This document shows, one piece after another, positions 21,689-29,899 of a stretch of 37,659 bases of DNA. The notes under the pieces were generated by a model. It was not told the DNA's origin. It did not search any database and was given only the letters and a program-made list of their open reading frames with translations. Source of the stretch: Solidesulfovibrio fructosivorans JJ]. GTDB lineage: Bacteria; Desulfobacterota; Desulfovibrionia; Desulfovibrionales; Desulfovibrionaceae. The first letter of the stretch is position 1; every line of letters starts with the position of its first letter. Where the stretch lies: NCBI RefSeq assembly GCF_000179555.1, contig NZ_AECZ01000038.1:1-37659 (forward strand), given 5' to 3'. The position numbers were made by a program, and so were the translations under genes.

Positions 21689-22672
21689 CTACCATCGCCC
21701 CGGCATGGCGGAGAGCCATGCTTCGGGGATGTATTGGCGGAAGGATTTGCCGATCTGCCACAGTCGCGTCAGCCGGCCTTCGAGGACGATGGAACGGGGC
21801 CGGGGGCGCAGGTGCCGGTAGTGGCGCGGGATCTGGAAGCGGTTGTTTTTGGAGAGCACCACGTCGAGTTCCGCGTCCCGGTCGCGCACGACCAGGGCTT
21901 CGGGGAAGAAGAACGCGTGCTTGAGCCGCCTGGACAGGACGGAGAACAGGGCGGCGTGGATGGCGCAAAAAGGTTCGGCCGTAAGCCTGGACGTGGGCGC
22001 GGCCACGTTTTCGTTGGCCACGTAGGCCACGGGGCCGTCGGGCAGTCCGGCGTACACGGCCGGATCGCGGGCGTCGGCCTCGATCGTGGCTCCGATGCCG
22101 AGCCCCGCCAGCACTTCCCCGGTGCGGCGGGCCACGTCCGCATCGCATTCGATGCCGTAGAGCTGGGTTTCGACCACGCCGTTGCGCTTGGCCTGGAGCC
22201 AGCCGGCGGCCAGCAGGATGCCGGTGCCGGTGCCGCAGTCGATGCCGAGGTACGGGTCCTGGACCAGGGCCGGCGGCAGGGGCCGGTTGGCCACGGACCG
22301 GAAAATATGGGCCGTGCGCGGCAGATCGGCCAGCATGCGCAGCGGATAGGCGCTGAGGTCGCCGGGCAGGGGCGGCATGCTATCCGGGCCGTATTCCGAC
22401 CACAGGTCGTAAAACCGGCCCAGTTGCAGGCTGACTTCCTCCAGGGGCACGGCATGGCCCTCGGAGCCCGGGTAGAGCACGGCATAAAAGTACTTGAGCA
22501 GAAGGCTTAAAATGTCGGGTTCGCTCATGGGCATGGCCGGGCTGGCCAAGCGCTCGAAATCATCGGCGAGCGGCCCGGGGCGGAAGGCCTCGCGGGCAAT
22601 GACGGTTTCCCGGACTTCCCGGGCGTCAAAATTCGGTCGGCTGGATCGTAGGGCGTCTGTCTGTCGCGGCAT
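21689..22672 (-). CDS. SAM-dependent methyltransferase of unknown substrate
   Basis: 327-aa protein with a class I methyltransferase core starting at residue 143 (LGIDCGTGTGILLAAG, SAM motif I). An acidic strand end (GIECDAD) and EADARDP (motif III region) follow, then VANENVAAPTSRL instead of a recognisable N/DPPY catalytic motif. An N-terminal helical extension of about 135 residues precedes it, and a C-terminal region rich in His/Arg closes it. The layout recalls protein- or small-molecule PRMT-like enzymes, but I do not recognise the subfamily. The ATG at 22672 has AGGAAGGAG just upstream. It is convergent with argB and divergent from the RNase H-fold gene. Confidence 0.72.
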   Translation of the reverse strand: MPRQTDALRSSRPNFDAREVRETVIAREAFRPGPLADDFERLASPAMPMSEPDILSLLLKYFYAVLYPGSEGHAVPLEEVSLQLGRFYDLWSEYGPDSMPPLPGDLSAYPLRMLADLPRTAHIFRSVANRPLPPALVQDPYLGIDCGTGTGILLAAGWLQAKRNGVVETQLYGIECDADVARRTGEVLAGLGIGATIEADARDPAVYAGLPDGPVAYVANENVAAPTSRLTAEPFCAIHAALFSVLSRRLKHAFFFPEALVVRDRDAELDVVLSKNNRFQIPRHYRHLRPRPRSIVLEGRLTRLWQIGKSFRQYIPEAWLSAMPGRW

Positions 22673-22707
22673 GCGCGCTCCTTCCTTGGACTGAGGACTG
22701 ACGATAA

Positions 22708-22735
22708 CGACCCGGCGGCAAAATAATCCGGGTCG
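22708..22735. promoter_or_regulatory. Dyad CGACCCGG-N12-CCGGGTCG in a divergent promoter region
   Basis: Eight-base perfect arms (22708-22715 and 22728-22735) around an AT-rich core AAAATAAT, in the 108-bp gap between two divergent genes. It could be an operator acting on both, or a hairpin in either leader. Confidence 0.4.
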
Positions 22736-22780
22736 GCGTAACCCTTGCAGGTTTGATGCCGTCATGCCGGCCGGCCATGG

Positions 22781-23653
22781 TTGAGCCCGGCGCGCAAAAC
22801 GCGTAAGCCCGACTCCGTGTTGCAGCATACCTTTCTGCATCTGCCCGGCCTTGGACCTTCCACCGAGCGCCGCCTGTGGGCGGCCGGCATCCTGACCTGG
22901 GACGATTTCCTCGACGCCGACACGCCTCCCCTGGCCTCGGTGAAGGCTCCCATGTGGCGCGACGAGCTGCTTGCCTCCAAGGAACGCCTCGCCGCCGGCG
23001 ACGCCGACTTTTTCGGGGAACGCCTGCCGCCGGCCGAGGCCTGGCGGCTTTTTTTCGACTTCCGCGACAGCCTTGCCTGCGTGGACATCGAAACCGACGG
23101 CACGCCCCAAAACGAGGTCACGGCCGTATCCCTCTACGACGGCATCCACACCGTGCGCACCTATGCCCACGGCCAAAACCTCCATGATTTCGCCACGGAC
23201 ATCCTGGAGAGCAAGGTGCTGGTCACCTTCAACGGCCGCTGCTTCGACGCGCCGGTCCTGCGTTCGCACCTGCGGGCCACGCTGCCCAAGGCCCACATCG
23301 ACCTGCGCAACGTGCTCACCGGCATCGGCGTCAAGGGCGGGCTCAAAAAGTGCGAGGCGCGCTACGGCGTGGACCGGGGCGACCTGACCGGGGTCGACGG
23401 CTATTTCGCCGTGGTGTTGTGGCGGGAGTATATGAAACGCGGCGATCCGGCGCTCATGGAAACCCTGCTCGCCTACAACGCCGCCGACGTGCTGGCCCTG
23501 CCGGTGCTGCTGGCCCACGCCATAAACGAGCTGCTCGAGACGACGCCCTTTGCCGGGCGCTACGCCCTGCCCATTCCCCACCCCGGGCACAATCCCCACG
23601 CCCCGGACCCGGATGTGCTGCGCCGGCTGTCCTGGGCCATCGGCCGCAAGTAA
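22781..23653 (+). CDS. RNase H-fold 3'-5' exonuclease (YprB-like)
   Basis: 290-aa protein of the ribonuclease-H-like/DEDD exonuclease superfamily. A helix-hairpin-helix-like N-terminus (LHLPGLGPSTERRLWAAGILTWDDFL) is followed by the catalytic strand CVDIETDG (D and E, near residue 105), VTFNGRCFDAPVL (third Asp), and AYNAADVLALPVL (last Asp). This fits YprB-type proteins, whose biochemical role is unsettled; DNA or RNA processing is the best inference. The start is uncertain: TTG at 22781, GTG at 22817 and TTG at 22820 are in frame and none has a good ribosome-binding site. Homology seems to begin near LQHTFLHLPG, favouring the later starts. Confidence 0.78.
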   Translation: MSPARKTRKPDSVLQHTFLHLPGLGPSTERRLWAAGILTWDDFLDADTPPLASVKAPMWRDELLASKERLAAGDADFFGERLPPAEAWRLFFDFRDSLACVDIETDGTPQNEVTAVSLYDGIHTVRTYAHGQNLHDFATDILESKVLVTFNGRCFDAPVLRSHLRATLPKAHIDLRNVLTGIGVKGGLKKCEARYGVDRGDLTGVDGYFAVVLWREYMKRGDPALMETLLAYNAADVLALPVLLAHAINELLETTPFAGRYALPIPHPGHNPHAPDPDVLRRLSWAIGRK

Positions 23654-23663
23654 GTTTCCGGCC

Positions 23664-23691
23664 ACGGACCGTGGTCCGCGCAACTTTTTTT
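23664..23691 (+). terminator. Weak candidate intrinsic terminator
   Basis: A short CGGAC-CGTG-GTCCG type stem shortly after the exonuclease stop is followed six bases later by a run of seven T. The gap between stem and T-run makes it weak. Confidence 0.35.
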
Positions 23692-23779
23692 CAAATTCGT
23701 CAATCGCGCCAGCCACCGCCGGGCGTGACAAGCGCAATTGCTTCCGCTAGTTGGAGTAAAAGCGGCAAAGGAGAACGCC

Positions 23780-24280
23780 ATGGAAGAAGCGTTGCGGGAA
23801 CTGGCCGCCCGGCTGGGCGCGGCCCTGACCGGACGGGGATGGATGCTCGGTTGCGCCGAATCGTGCACCGGCGGGCTGCTTTCGAGCGTCCTGACCGATA
23901 CGCCCGGGTCCTCGGCCTGGTTCGCCGGGGCCGTGGTCTCCTACACCAACGACGTCAAGCGCGACGTGCTGGGCGTGTCCCAGGAAATCCTCGACACTGT
24001 GGGCGCGGTCAGCCGCGAGACGGTACTGGCCATGGCCCGCGGGGCGCGCGGGGTGCTCATGGCCGATGTCGGCGTGGCCATAAGCGGCATCGCCGGCCCG
24101 GCCGGCGGCACGCCCCAAAAGCCGGTCGGCACGGTCTGGATCGCCTGGCAGAGCCCGGACGCGGTCAGCGCCGAGCACTTCCAGTTCACCGGCGACAGGC
24201 AGGCCGTCAGGCAGCAGGCCGTGCGCGAGGCCATGCTCGGGGTTCTGGCCCTGGCCGAACGGTTCGACGCCGGAAACTGA
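23780..24280 (+). CDS. CinA-family nicotinamide-nucleotide amidohydrolase, PncC-like
   Basis: 166-aa protein comprising only the C-terminal CinA domain, the NMN deamidase module that recycles pyridine nucleotide by converting NMN to NaMN. Motifs: LGCAESCTGGLLSSVLTD (nucleophile region, about residues 24-41), GAVVSYTNDVKRDVLGV, GAVSRETVLAMARGA, and AISGIAGPAGGTPQKPVGTVWIA, all diagnostic. It lacks the N-terminal COG1058 (MoCF-like) domain found in full CinA. AAGGAG lies six bases before the ATG. Small genes on both sides give no functional clue. Confidence 0.92.
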   Translation: MEEALRELAARLGAALTGRGWMLGCAESCTGGLLSSVLTDTPGSSAWFAGAVVSYTNDVKRDVLGVSQEILDTVGAVSRETVLAMARGARGVLMADVGVAISGIAGPAGGTPQKPVGTVWIAWQSPDAVSAEHFQFTGDRQAVRQQAVREAMLGVLALAERFDAGN

Positions 24281-24376
24281 CGCGCCGCATGCGTCCGTAA
24301 CCGCCTTGTCGCGGGCCGGTCACCGGGCCCGGCTACAGGGGGGCATGGCCGTCGACAGGCGGCCGGGGAGGACGTC

Positions 24377-24634
24377 ATGAGCGTGAAAACAGCCCGCATG
24401 GGCGGGGTGATGGGCGTGTGGGAGGCGGCGGACCGCCTGGAAGCGCTGGCCCGGGAGCTGCGGGCCGGACAGCTCGGGCTTTCGGCCGGCCGGGTGTCCA
24501 TGAACCTGTCGCCGGCGGTGATGCTCGACGTGGAAATCAAGGCCAGCCAGGCCGAGGACCGCGAAGGGCTGGCCGTGCGGCTGTCGTGGTGCCCGCATCG
24601 CCCCGAAAGCGCGACCATGCGGGGCGAATTCTAG
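24377..24634 (+). CDS. Amphi-Trp domain protein
   Basis: 85-aa protein with the short amphi-Trp domain signature: EAADRLEALARELRAGQLGLSAGRVSMNLSPAVMLDVEIKASQAEDREGLAVRLSW (residues about 16-71), in which an amphipathic helix precedes a strand ending L-x-W. The domain is found mostly in archaea and sulfate reducers, and its function is unknown. GGAGG lies close before the ATG. It stands alone between the CinA-like gene and a convergent unknown gene. Confidence 0.75.
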   Translation: MSVKTARMGGVMGVWEAADRLEALARELRAGQLGLSAGRVSMNLSPAVMLDVEIKASQAEDREGLAVRLSWCPHRPESATMRGEF

Positions 24635-24710
24635 TCGCGCCGTCTTGGCGCAACCCGCTTAACGCACAGCTTTTTTCAAGGAAGCGACGCGGCCGCGCCC
24701 TTCTCTCATC

Positions 24711-25244
24711 TCAGTCCGAATCGGCCCCGCTCGCGGCAACGGCGCAGACCTTGGGCGGCGCGGCGGCGGCGCGCAGGGCGGCCAGGCCCTTGTTGGAGAC
24801 CACCCAGCCCTTGGCCTTGGCCTGGCCCTTGACCCGGATGCGCAGCAGATAGCCGTGGGTGAAAAGGTCGCGGAGGTCGTCGCCGTCAAAGGCGCCCTTG
24901 GCCAGATCCTTGGGCATCATGCCGTGGAAGCTCGAGATGCGCGAGTAGTGGTAGACATCGCTTAAAATGCACAGATGCTCGGCCGCCAGCTCGCCGCATT
25001 CCTCCGGTTCGATCTCGGGCAAAAAAGCCCTGCCCGCCGGCGTCAGCCGCCATCCGGCCATGGATTTACCGCAGGGATAGGACAGCTTGACCTTTTCGAG
25101 CAGCCCGCCGTCCTCAAGGGCGCCGAGGTCGTCCTTGGCGAAAAAGAGCGCCTGCCGTTTGGGCAAGGTGCCCTGATAACGCTCCACGGGGGCGAAAGCC
25201 GCCACGGCGCGCAGGATCTCGAACTGTTTGGGCGTGGGTTTCAT
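24711..25244 (-). CDS. Hypothetical protein, possible winged-helix
   Basis: Unrecognised 177-aa protein. The N-terminal part (TPKQFEILRAVAAF... DLGALEDGGLLEKVKL ... GWRLTPAGRAFL) has the alternating pattern of a winged helix, and the C-terminal half repeats a related pattern (DLAKGAFDGDDLRDLFTHGYLLRIRVKGQAKAKGWVVSNKGLAAL). So it may be two winged-helix modules. No signal peptide or membrane segment is seen. I start at MKPTPKQ (25244); a start 15 codons upstream adds a basic segment. DNA binding is only a structural guess. Confidence 0.6.
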   Translation of the reverse strand: MKPTPKQFEILRAVAAFAPVERYQGTLPKRQALFFAKDDLGALEDGGLLEKVKLSYPCGKSMAGWRLTPAGRAFLPEIEPEECGELAAEHLCILSDVYHYSRISSFHGMMPKDLAKGAFDGDDLRDLFTHGYLLRIRVKGQAKAKGWVVSNKGLAALRAAAAPPKVCAVAASGADSD

Positions 25245-25413
25245 GGGGACCGCTTCTTTTTTTGCAATTCTAGCAATTTTCCCTGGCATGAGGCAAGGAG
25301 TGGGATTCCGGGGGGTTGGCCGGCCCAGCCCAGGTTTTCCCAGCCTTTACAATTTGTCCTTTTCTGGTAAGGAATCTGGCTGCTAAGCGATTGTGAAGAA
25401 AGGGACATTTTTC

Positions 25414-25956
25414 ATGCTTAAATTAGTGGATTTTCTCGTTCTTGAGCAAAAGGACGTGCTCGATCGCTGGTTCGATCTGATCCTCGGCACCTACGCCGAA
25501 AACACGGCTGTCCTCTGGAAAAAACAAAAGGACCCGTTCGCCAATCCCGTGCGCCACAAATTCGAGACCGGCATGCGGGGCATCATCCTGGCCCTGGCCG
25601 CCTGCGGGGAGAAGATGCCCGACGTTGCGGTCTTCACGCCCCTGCTCGACGAGATCGTGCGGGTGCGGGCGGTGCAGGACTTCACCCCGTCCCAGGCGAC
25701 GGCCTTCGTGTTTTTGCTCAAAAAAGCCGTGCGCGAGGCGCTGTGGGGCCAGATCACCGAGCACGACCTCTACGTCGAACTGCTCGCCCTCGAATCGTCC
25801 ATCGACGTTCTGGCTCTTTTCGCCTTTGACATCTATTGCCAGTGCCGCGAAAAGATTGTCGAATTGCGGATAAACCAGATCAGGAAACAGTATGACCGGC
25901 TCCTTAAGCGGGCCAATCTCCTCTGCGATTCACCCGCCGAGGGAGAGGAACCGTGA
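25414..25956 (+). CDS. RsbRD N-terminal-like sensor protein next to dsrMKJOP
   Basis: 180-aa all-helical protein without enzyme motifs. The start (LKLVDFLVLEQKDVLDRWFDLILGTY) and the downstream pattern fit the RsbRD N-terminal domain family, a globin-like sensor fold found in stressosome RsbR paralogues, but no STAS domain follows. It ends 37 bp before dsrM in the same direction, so it is likely co-transcribed or co-regulated with the dsr genes. I chose ATG 25414; GTG 25393 would add seven residues. A redox, gas or energy-sensing role for the Dsr complex is a hypothesis only. Confidence 0.62.
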   Translation: MLKLVDFLVLEQKDVLDRWFDLILGTYAENTAVLWKKQKDPFANPVRHKFETGMRGIILALAACGEKMPDVAVFTPLLDEIVRVRAVQDFTPSQATAFVFLLKKAVREALWGQITEHDLYVELLALESSIDVLALFAFDIYCQCREKIVELRINQIRKQYDRLLKRANLLCDSPAEGEEP

Positions 25957-25993
25957 GGCGCTTTCGGGCAAACCTTTAACGAGGTGAGGGTAC

Positions 25994-26995
25994 ATGGCAG
26001 CGTTTTATTCCTTACTCGCGGTCTTGGCGCTCATCGTCATCCCCTGGCTGGGCGCCGGGATGGGGATGGGGGCGCTGTTCGGGATCGTCCTCCCGTACAT
26101 CGCGATCATTGTTTTCATGGTGGGATTCATCCTGCGCATCGCGAACTGGGCCAAGAGCCCGGTTCCTTTCTGCATCCCCACCACCGGCGGTCAGCAGAAA
26201 TCGCTGCCCTGGATCAAAAACAATCCTTGGGACAACCCCTATGACAAGCGCGGCGTGGTCATGCGCATGCTCTTCGAGGTGCTGACCTTCCGGTCGCTTT
26301 TCCGCAACACCTCGGTGAAGCTGCAGCAGGACGGCCCCAAGGTCGCCTACAGCTCGGAAAAATGGCTGTGGGGCTTCGCGCTGATCTTCCACTACTGCTT
26401 CCTGGTCATCCTGATCCGCCACCTGCGCTTCTTCCTGGCCCCGGTGCCCTGGGCCGTGCACGTGACCGAGTTTCTGGACACCATCATGCAGATCGGCCTG
26501 CCCATCATGTACCAGACCGACGCGCTGATCGTCATCGGCCTGCTCTTCCTGCTCGGCCGCCGCGTCTTCGACGGCAAGGTGCGCTACATCTCGCTCATGC
26601 AGGACTACTTCCCCCTGCTCCTGATCCTCGGCATCGCGGCAACCGGCATCTGGATGCGCTACGGCGTCAAGGTCGACGTGATCGCGGTCAAGGAGCTGGC
26701 CATGGGCCTGGTCACCCTGCACCCGCACCTGCCCAAGGAGCAGCTCGACCCGGCCGTCTACGCCCACCTGACCCTGGTGTGCGCGCTTTTTATCTACTTC
26801 CCCTTTTCCAAGCTCATGCACATGGGCGGCGTCTTCCTCTCTCCCACCCGCGTCGTGCCCAATATGAGCCGGCGGGCCATGTGGGTGAACCCCTGGAACG
26901 ACCCGAGCGTGAAGCCCCATTCGTACGAAGCCTACGAGGATGATTTCCGCGAGAAGATGATCGAAGCCGGTCTCCCCGTGGAGAAAGAAGCCTAA
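25994..26995 (+). CDS. dsrM: DsrMKJOP complex subunit DsrM (membrane cytochrome b)
   Basis: Membrane b-type cytochrome, NarI-like, that exchanges electrons with menaquinone and passes them to DsrK. The 333-aa product has two N-terminal helices (about residues 3-50), a cytoplasmic loop, then four helices (about 123-147, 165-195, 208-228, 252-275). Candidate haem histidines lie in HYCFLVILIRHLRFF and FSKLMHMGG. The C-terminal soluble tail ends EKEA. A GAGG-containing ribosome-binding site precedes the ATG. It is the first gene of dsrMKJOP, essential to sulfate respiration. Confidence 0.97.
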   Translation: MAAFYSLLAVLALIVIPWLGAGMGMGALFGIVLPYIAIIVFMVGFILRIANWAKSPVPFCIPTTGGQQKSLPWIKNNPWDNPYDKRGVVMRMLFEVLTFRSLFRNTSVKLQQDGPKVAYSSEKWLWGFALIFHYCFLVILIRHLRFFLAPVPWAVHVTEFLDTIMQIGLPIMYQTDALIVIGLLFLLGRRVFDGKVRYISLMQDYFPLLLILGIAATGIWMRYGVKVDVIAVKELAMGLVTLHPHLPKEQLDPAVYAHLTLVCALFIYFPFSKLMHMGGVFLSPTRVVPNMSRRAMWVNPWNDPSVKPHSYEAYEDDFREKMIEAGLPVEKEA

Positions 26996-27039
26996 GCGGG
27001 CCCAAACCTACCTATTCTGGAGAGAAGTGAGGAGCGACC

Positions 27040-28653
27040 ATGGCCAAGTATCCGCCACCGGAAGAACTCATCAAGATCAACTACACCACGCCGGTCAAGT
27101 CGTGGATGGACACCAAGACCCCGTTTAGGCCCGGCAACTTCAGCTACCCGGCCAAGCCCGACATTCTCAAGTACCTCGGCATGCCCAACCCCAGGGTATG
27201 GAGCCCCATGGACGAGGACTGGAAGCTTCCGCCCGACTGGAAGCGCATCGTCATGGAGAAGTTCCGCGAGAAGCTCAAGAAGTACCGATCGTTCAAGATC
27301 TTCATGGACGTGTGCGTGCGCTGCGGCGCCTGCGCCGACAAGTGCCACTTCTTCATCGGCGGCGGCGACCCCAAAAACATGCCGGTGCTGCGCGCGGAGC
27401 TTTTGCGCTCCATCTACCGCGGCGAGTTCTCGACCGCGGCCAAGGTGCTCGGCAAGCTGGCCGGCGCCCGCAAGCTGGAAGAAGACGTGGTCAAAGAATG
27501 GTTCATGTACTTCTACCAGTGCACGGAATGCCGCCGGTGTTCGCTTTTCTGCCCCTACGGCATCGACACCGCCGAAATCACCATGATGGCGCGCGAGCTG
27601 CTCCATGAAGTGGGCTGCAATATCAACTGGATTCTCGAGCCGGCCGCCAACTGCAACCGCACCGGCAACCACCTCGGCATCCAGCCCCACGCCTACAAGG
27701 ACATGATGGACTTCCTGTGTGACGACATCGAGGAAGTCACGGGCAAGCGCATCCGGCCCAACGTGAACAAGAAGGGTTGCGAAATCCTTTTCATCACCCC
27801 CTCCGGCGACATCTTCGCCGACCCGGGCATCTACACCTTCATGGGCTACATCATCCTGTTCGACTACCTCGGACTGGATTACACCTGGAGCACCTACGCG
27901 TCCGAGGGCGGCAACTTCGGCCTGTTCACCTCGGACAAGATGATGAAGAAGCTCAACGCCAAGATGTACGCCGAGGCCAAGCGCCTGGGCGTCAAATGGA
28001 TCCTTGGCGGCGAGTGCGGCCACATGTGGCGCGTGATCAACCAGTACATGCTGACCATGAACGGCCCGGCCGATTTCATGGAGACCCCGGTCTCGCCGAT
28101 CACCGGCACCAAGTTCGACGCGGCCGCCGGCACCAAGATGCTGCACATCTGCGAGTTCACGGCCGACCTGATCAAGAACGGGAAGCTCAAGCTCGATCCT
28201 TCCCGCAACGACAACTTCGTCACCACCTTCCACGACTCCTGCAACACCGCCCGCGGCATGGGCCTGCTCGAGGAGCCGCGCTACATCCTCAAAAACGTCT
28301 GCCGCCAGTTCTACGAGATGCCCGAGAACACCATCCGCGAGCAGACCTTCTGCTGCGGCGGCGGCGCGGGCCTCAACAACGAGGAATTCACCGAGACGCG
28401 CCTTCGCGGCGGCCTGCCCCGGGGCAACGCGGTCAAGTACGTGCGCGATCGCCACGGCGTGAACAACCTGGCCTGCATCTGCGCCATCGACCGCGCCACC
28501 CTGCCCCCGCTTTGCGACTACTGGGCCCCGGGTGTCGGCGTCTCCGGCGTGCATGAGTTGGTGGGCAACGCGCTCATTCTCGACGGCGAGAAAAAGCGCA
28601 CCACCGACCTCAGGCAAAACCCCCTGCCGGGGATGGAGGACGAGGAGGAATAA
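27040..28653 (+). CDS. dsrK: DsrMKJOP complex subunit DsrK (HdrD-like iron-sulfur reductase)
   Basis: Catalytic cytoplasmic subunit related to heterodisulfide reductase HdrD; thought to reduce the DsrC trisulfide formed by DsrAB. The 537-aa product has two 4Fe-4S motifs, CVRCGACADKC (about residue 90) and CTECRRCSLFCPYG (about residue 165). A CCG-type region follows with HDSCNTARG and FCCGGGAG (about residue 445), which binds the special catalytic cluster. An N-terminal extension of about 85 residues is typical of DsrK. GAGGAG precedes the ATG. Only three bases separate it from dsrJ. Confidence 0.97.
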   Translation: MAKYPPPEELIKINYTTPVKSWMDTKTPFRPGNFSYPAKPDILKYLGMPNPRVWSPMDEDWKLPPDWKRIVMEKFREKLKKYRSFKIFMDVCVRCGACADKCHFFIGGGDPKNMPVLRAELLRSIYRGEFSTAAKVLGKLAGARKLEEDVVKEWFMYFYQCTECRRCSLFCPYGIDTAEITMMARELLHEVGCNINWILEPAANCNRTGNHLGIQPHAYKDMMDFLCDDIEEVTGKRIRPNVNKKGCEILFITPSGDIFADPGIYTFMGYIILFDYLGLDYTWSTYASEGGNFGLFTSDKMMKKLNAKMYAEAKRLGVKWILGGECGHMWRVINQYMLTMNGPADFMETPVSPITGTKFDAAAGTKMLHICEFTADLIKNGKLKLDPSRNDNFVTTFHDSCNTARGMGLLEEPRYILKNVCRQFYEMPENTIREQTFCCGGGAGLNNEEFTETRLRGGLPRGNAVKYVRDRHGVNNLACICAIDRATLPPLCDYWAPGVGVSGVHELVGNALILDGEKKRTTDLRQNPLPGMEDEEE

Positions 28654-28656
28654 CTT

Positions 28657-29073
28657 ATGTACAATGCCAAATACATCATACCCGGCATTCTGTTCTTCCT
28701 GGCCCTCATCTTCGTCCCCGTCGGCTACAATATGGGGAAAAGCTTCGATGTGAAGCCCGAGCTCCCGAAGGACCAGAAGGACTGCATCGAGGACGCCCAG
28801 GTCATGCGCGACACGCACATGCAAATCCTTAACGATTGGCGCAACTCGGCCGTGCGCGACGGCGAGCGCATCTACGTCAACTCCAAGGGCAAGAAGTTCG
28901 TCAAAAGCCTGACGAACACCTGCCTGGGTTGCCATAAGGACAAGGCCAAGTTCTGCGATCGGTGTCACGATACGGTTGGCGTGAACCCCTACTGTTTTGA
29001 CTGCCACAACATTACGCCGAACCAGAAATCGCCCATTCCCCCCGTCCAAAACGGCGAAGCGGGCGAACACTAG
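28657..29073 (+). CDS. dsrJ: DsrMKJOP complex subunit DsrJ (triheme cytochrome c)
   Basis: Periplasmic triheme c-type cytochrome held by an uncleaved N-terminal helix (about residues 5-24). Exactly three haem sites are present: CLGCH (89-93), CDRCH (100-104) and CFDCH (113-117). An extra cysteine, C43 in KDCIED, matches the unusual axial cysteine ligand reported for DsrJ of Allochromatium. At 138 aa the length is normal. The ribosome-binding site lies in the end of dsrK. It should relay electrons between DsrO/P and an unknown periplasmic partner. Confidence 0.97.
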   Translation: MYNAKYIIPGILFFLALIFVPVGYNMGKSFDVKPELPKDQKDCIEDAQVMRDTHMQILNDWRNSAVRDGERIYVNSKGKKFVKSLTNTCLGCHKDKAKFCDRCHDTVGVNPYCFDCHNITPNQKSPIPPVQNGEAGEH

Positions 29074-29114
29074 GCCGGCGCGCCGGTGACACCTCCACCG
29101 AAGGGGATCATACC

Positions 29115-29891
29115 ATGAAAAGCAACAGACGAGAGTTCCTCAAGCTGGCCGCCGTGTCCGCCATGGGCGTCGGCGCCGCTCGCCTCGGCTTCCTGGGCGA
29201 CGCCCCGGCTTTCGCCGGCCCGTTGCCCACGGCCGCGGACTTCGAAAAAGGCCTCAAGGCCAAGCACTGGGGCATGGCCGTCTTCTCGGCCAAGTTCACC
29301 CCCGAACTCATCGAAAAGTGCCGCACGGCCTGCCATACCGAACACAACGTGCCCGACATCCCGGGCAAAAAGCAGATCAAATGGTTCTGGGGCGCCTCCT
29401 ACCACGAGGCCTTCCCCACCGAGCACGGCGAGTTCCTCTCCGAGGACGTGGAACACCGCGAGTTCCCGCTTTTGTGCAACCACTGCGAACAGCCCATGTG
29501 CGTGCGGGTCTGCCCGACCCAGGCCACCTTCCAGCGGCCCGACGGCATCGTCATGATGGACTTCCACCGCTGCATCGGCTGCCGCTACTGCATGGCCGGC
29601 TGCCCGTTCGGCGCCAGGAGCTTCAACTTCCAGGATCCGCGCCCGTTTATCCACCACTTCAACCCGCACTTCCCCACCCGGATGCGGGGCGTCGTGGAAA
29701 AGTGCGACTTCTGCGCCGAGCGCCTGGCCATCGGCAAACTGCCCGTCTGTGTCGAAGCCGCCGGCGGCGCCCTCGTCTTCGGCGATCTGGGCGACGAGAA
29801 CTCGGATATCCGCAAGGTGCTGCGCGAGCACTTCGCCATCCGCCGCAAACCAGACGCCGGCACCTCGCCGAGCGTGTATTACATCCTGTGA
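29115..29891 (+). CDS. dsrO: DsrMKJOP complex subunit DsrO (periplasmic ferredoxin-like protein)
   Basis: Tat-exported iron-sulfur protein that pairs with DsrP. The signal peptide starts MKSNRREFLKLAAVSAMG, with RR followed by EFLK, and ends near AFAG (about residue 35). Cluster motifs: CRTACHTEHNVP, CNHCEQPMCVRVCP, CIGCRYCMAGCPFGA, and CDFCAERLAIGKLPVCVEA. Thirteen cysteines are visible in the mature part, fewer than the sixteen of typical four-cluster relatives. The last motif reads CVEAAGG where C-V-x-x-C-P is common. It sits between dsrJ and dsrP, nine bases upstream of dsrP. Confidence 0.96.
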   Translation: MKSNRREFLKLAAVSAMGVGAARLGFLGDAPAFAGPLPTAADFEKGLKAKHWGMAVFSAKFTPELIEKCRTACHTEHNVPDIPGKKQIKWFWGASYHEAFPTEHGEFLSEDVEHREFPLLCNHCEQPMCVRVCPTQATFQRPDGIVMMDFHRCIGCRYCMAGCPFGARSFNFQDPRPFIHHFNPHFPTRMRGVVEKCDFCAERLAIGKLPVCVEAAGGALVFGDLGDENSDIRKVLREHFAIRRKPDAGTSPSVYYIL

Positions 29892-29899
29892 GGTAAGCC

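Noticed and set aside
25279-25300. TGGCAT...GCAA considered as a sigma-54 promoter for the dsr region
   Set aside because: The -24 and -12 parts do not have the required spacing (the GC element lacks TT and is too close), so the match is by chance.
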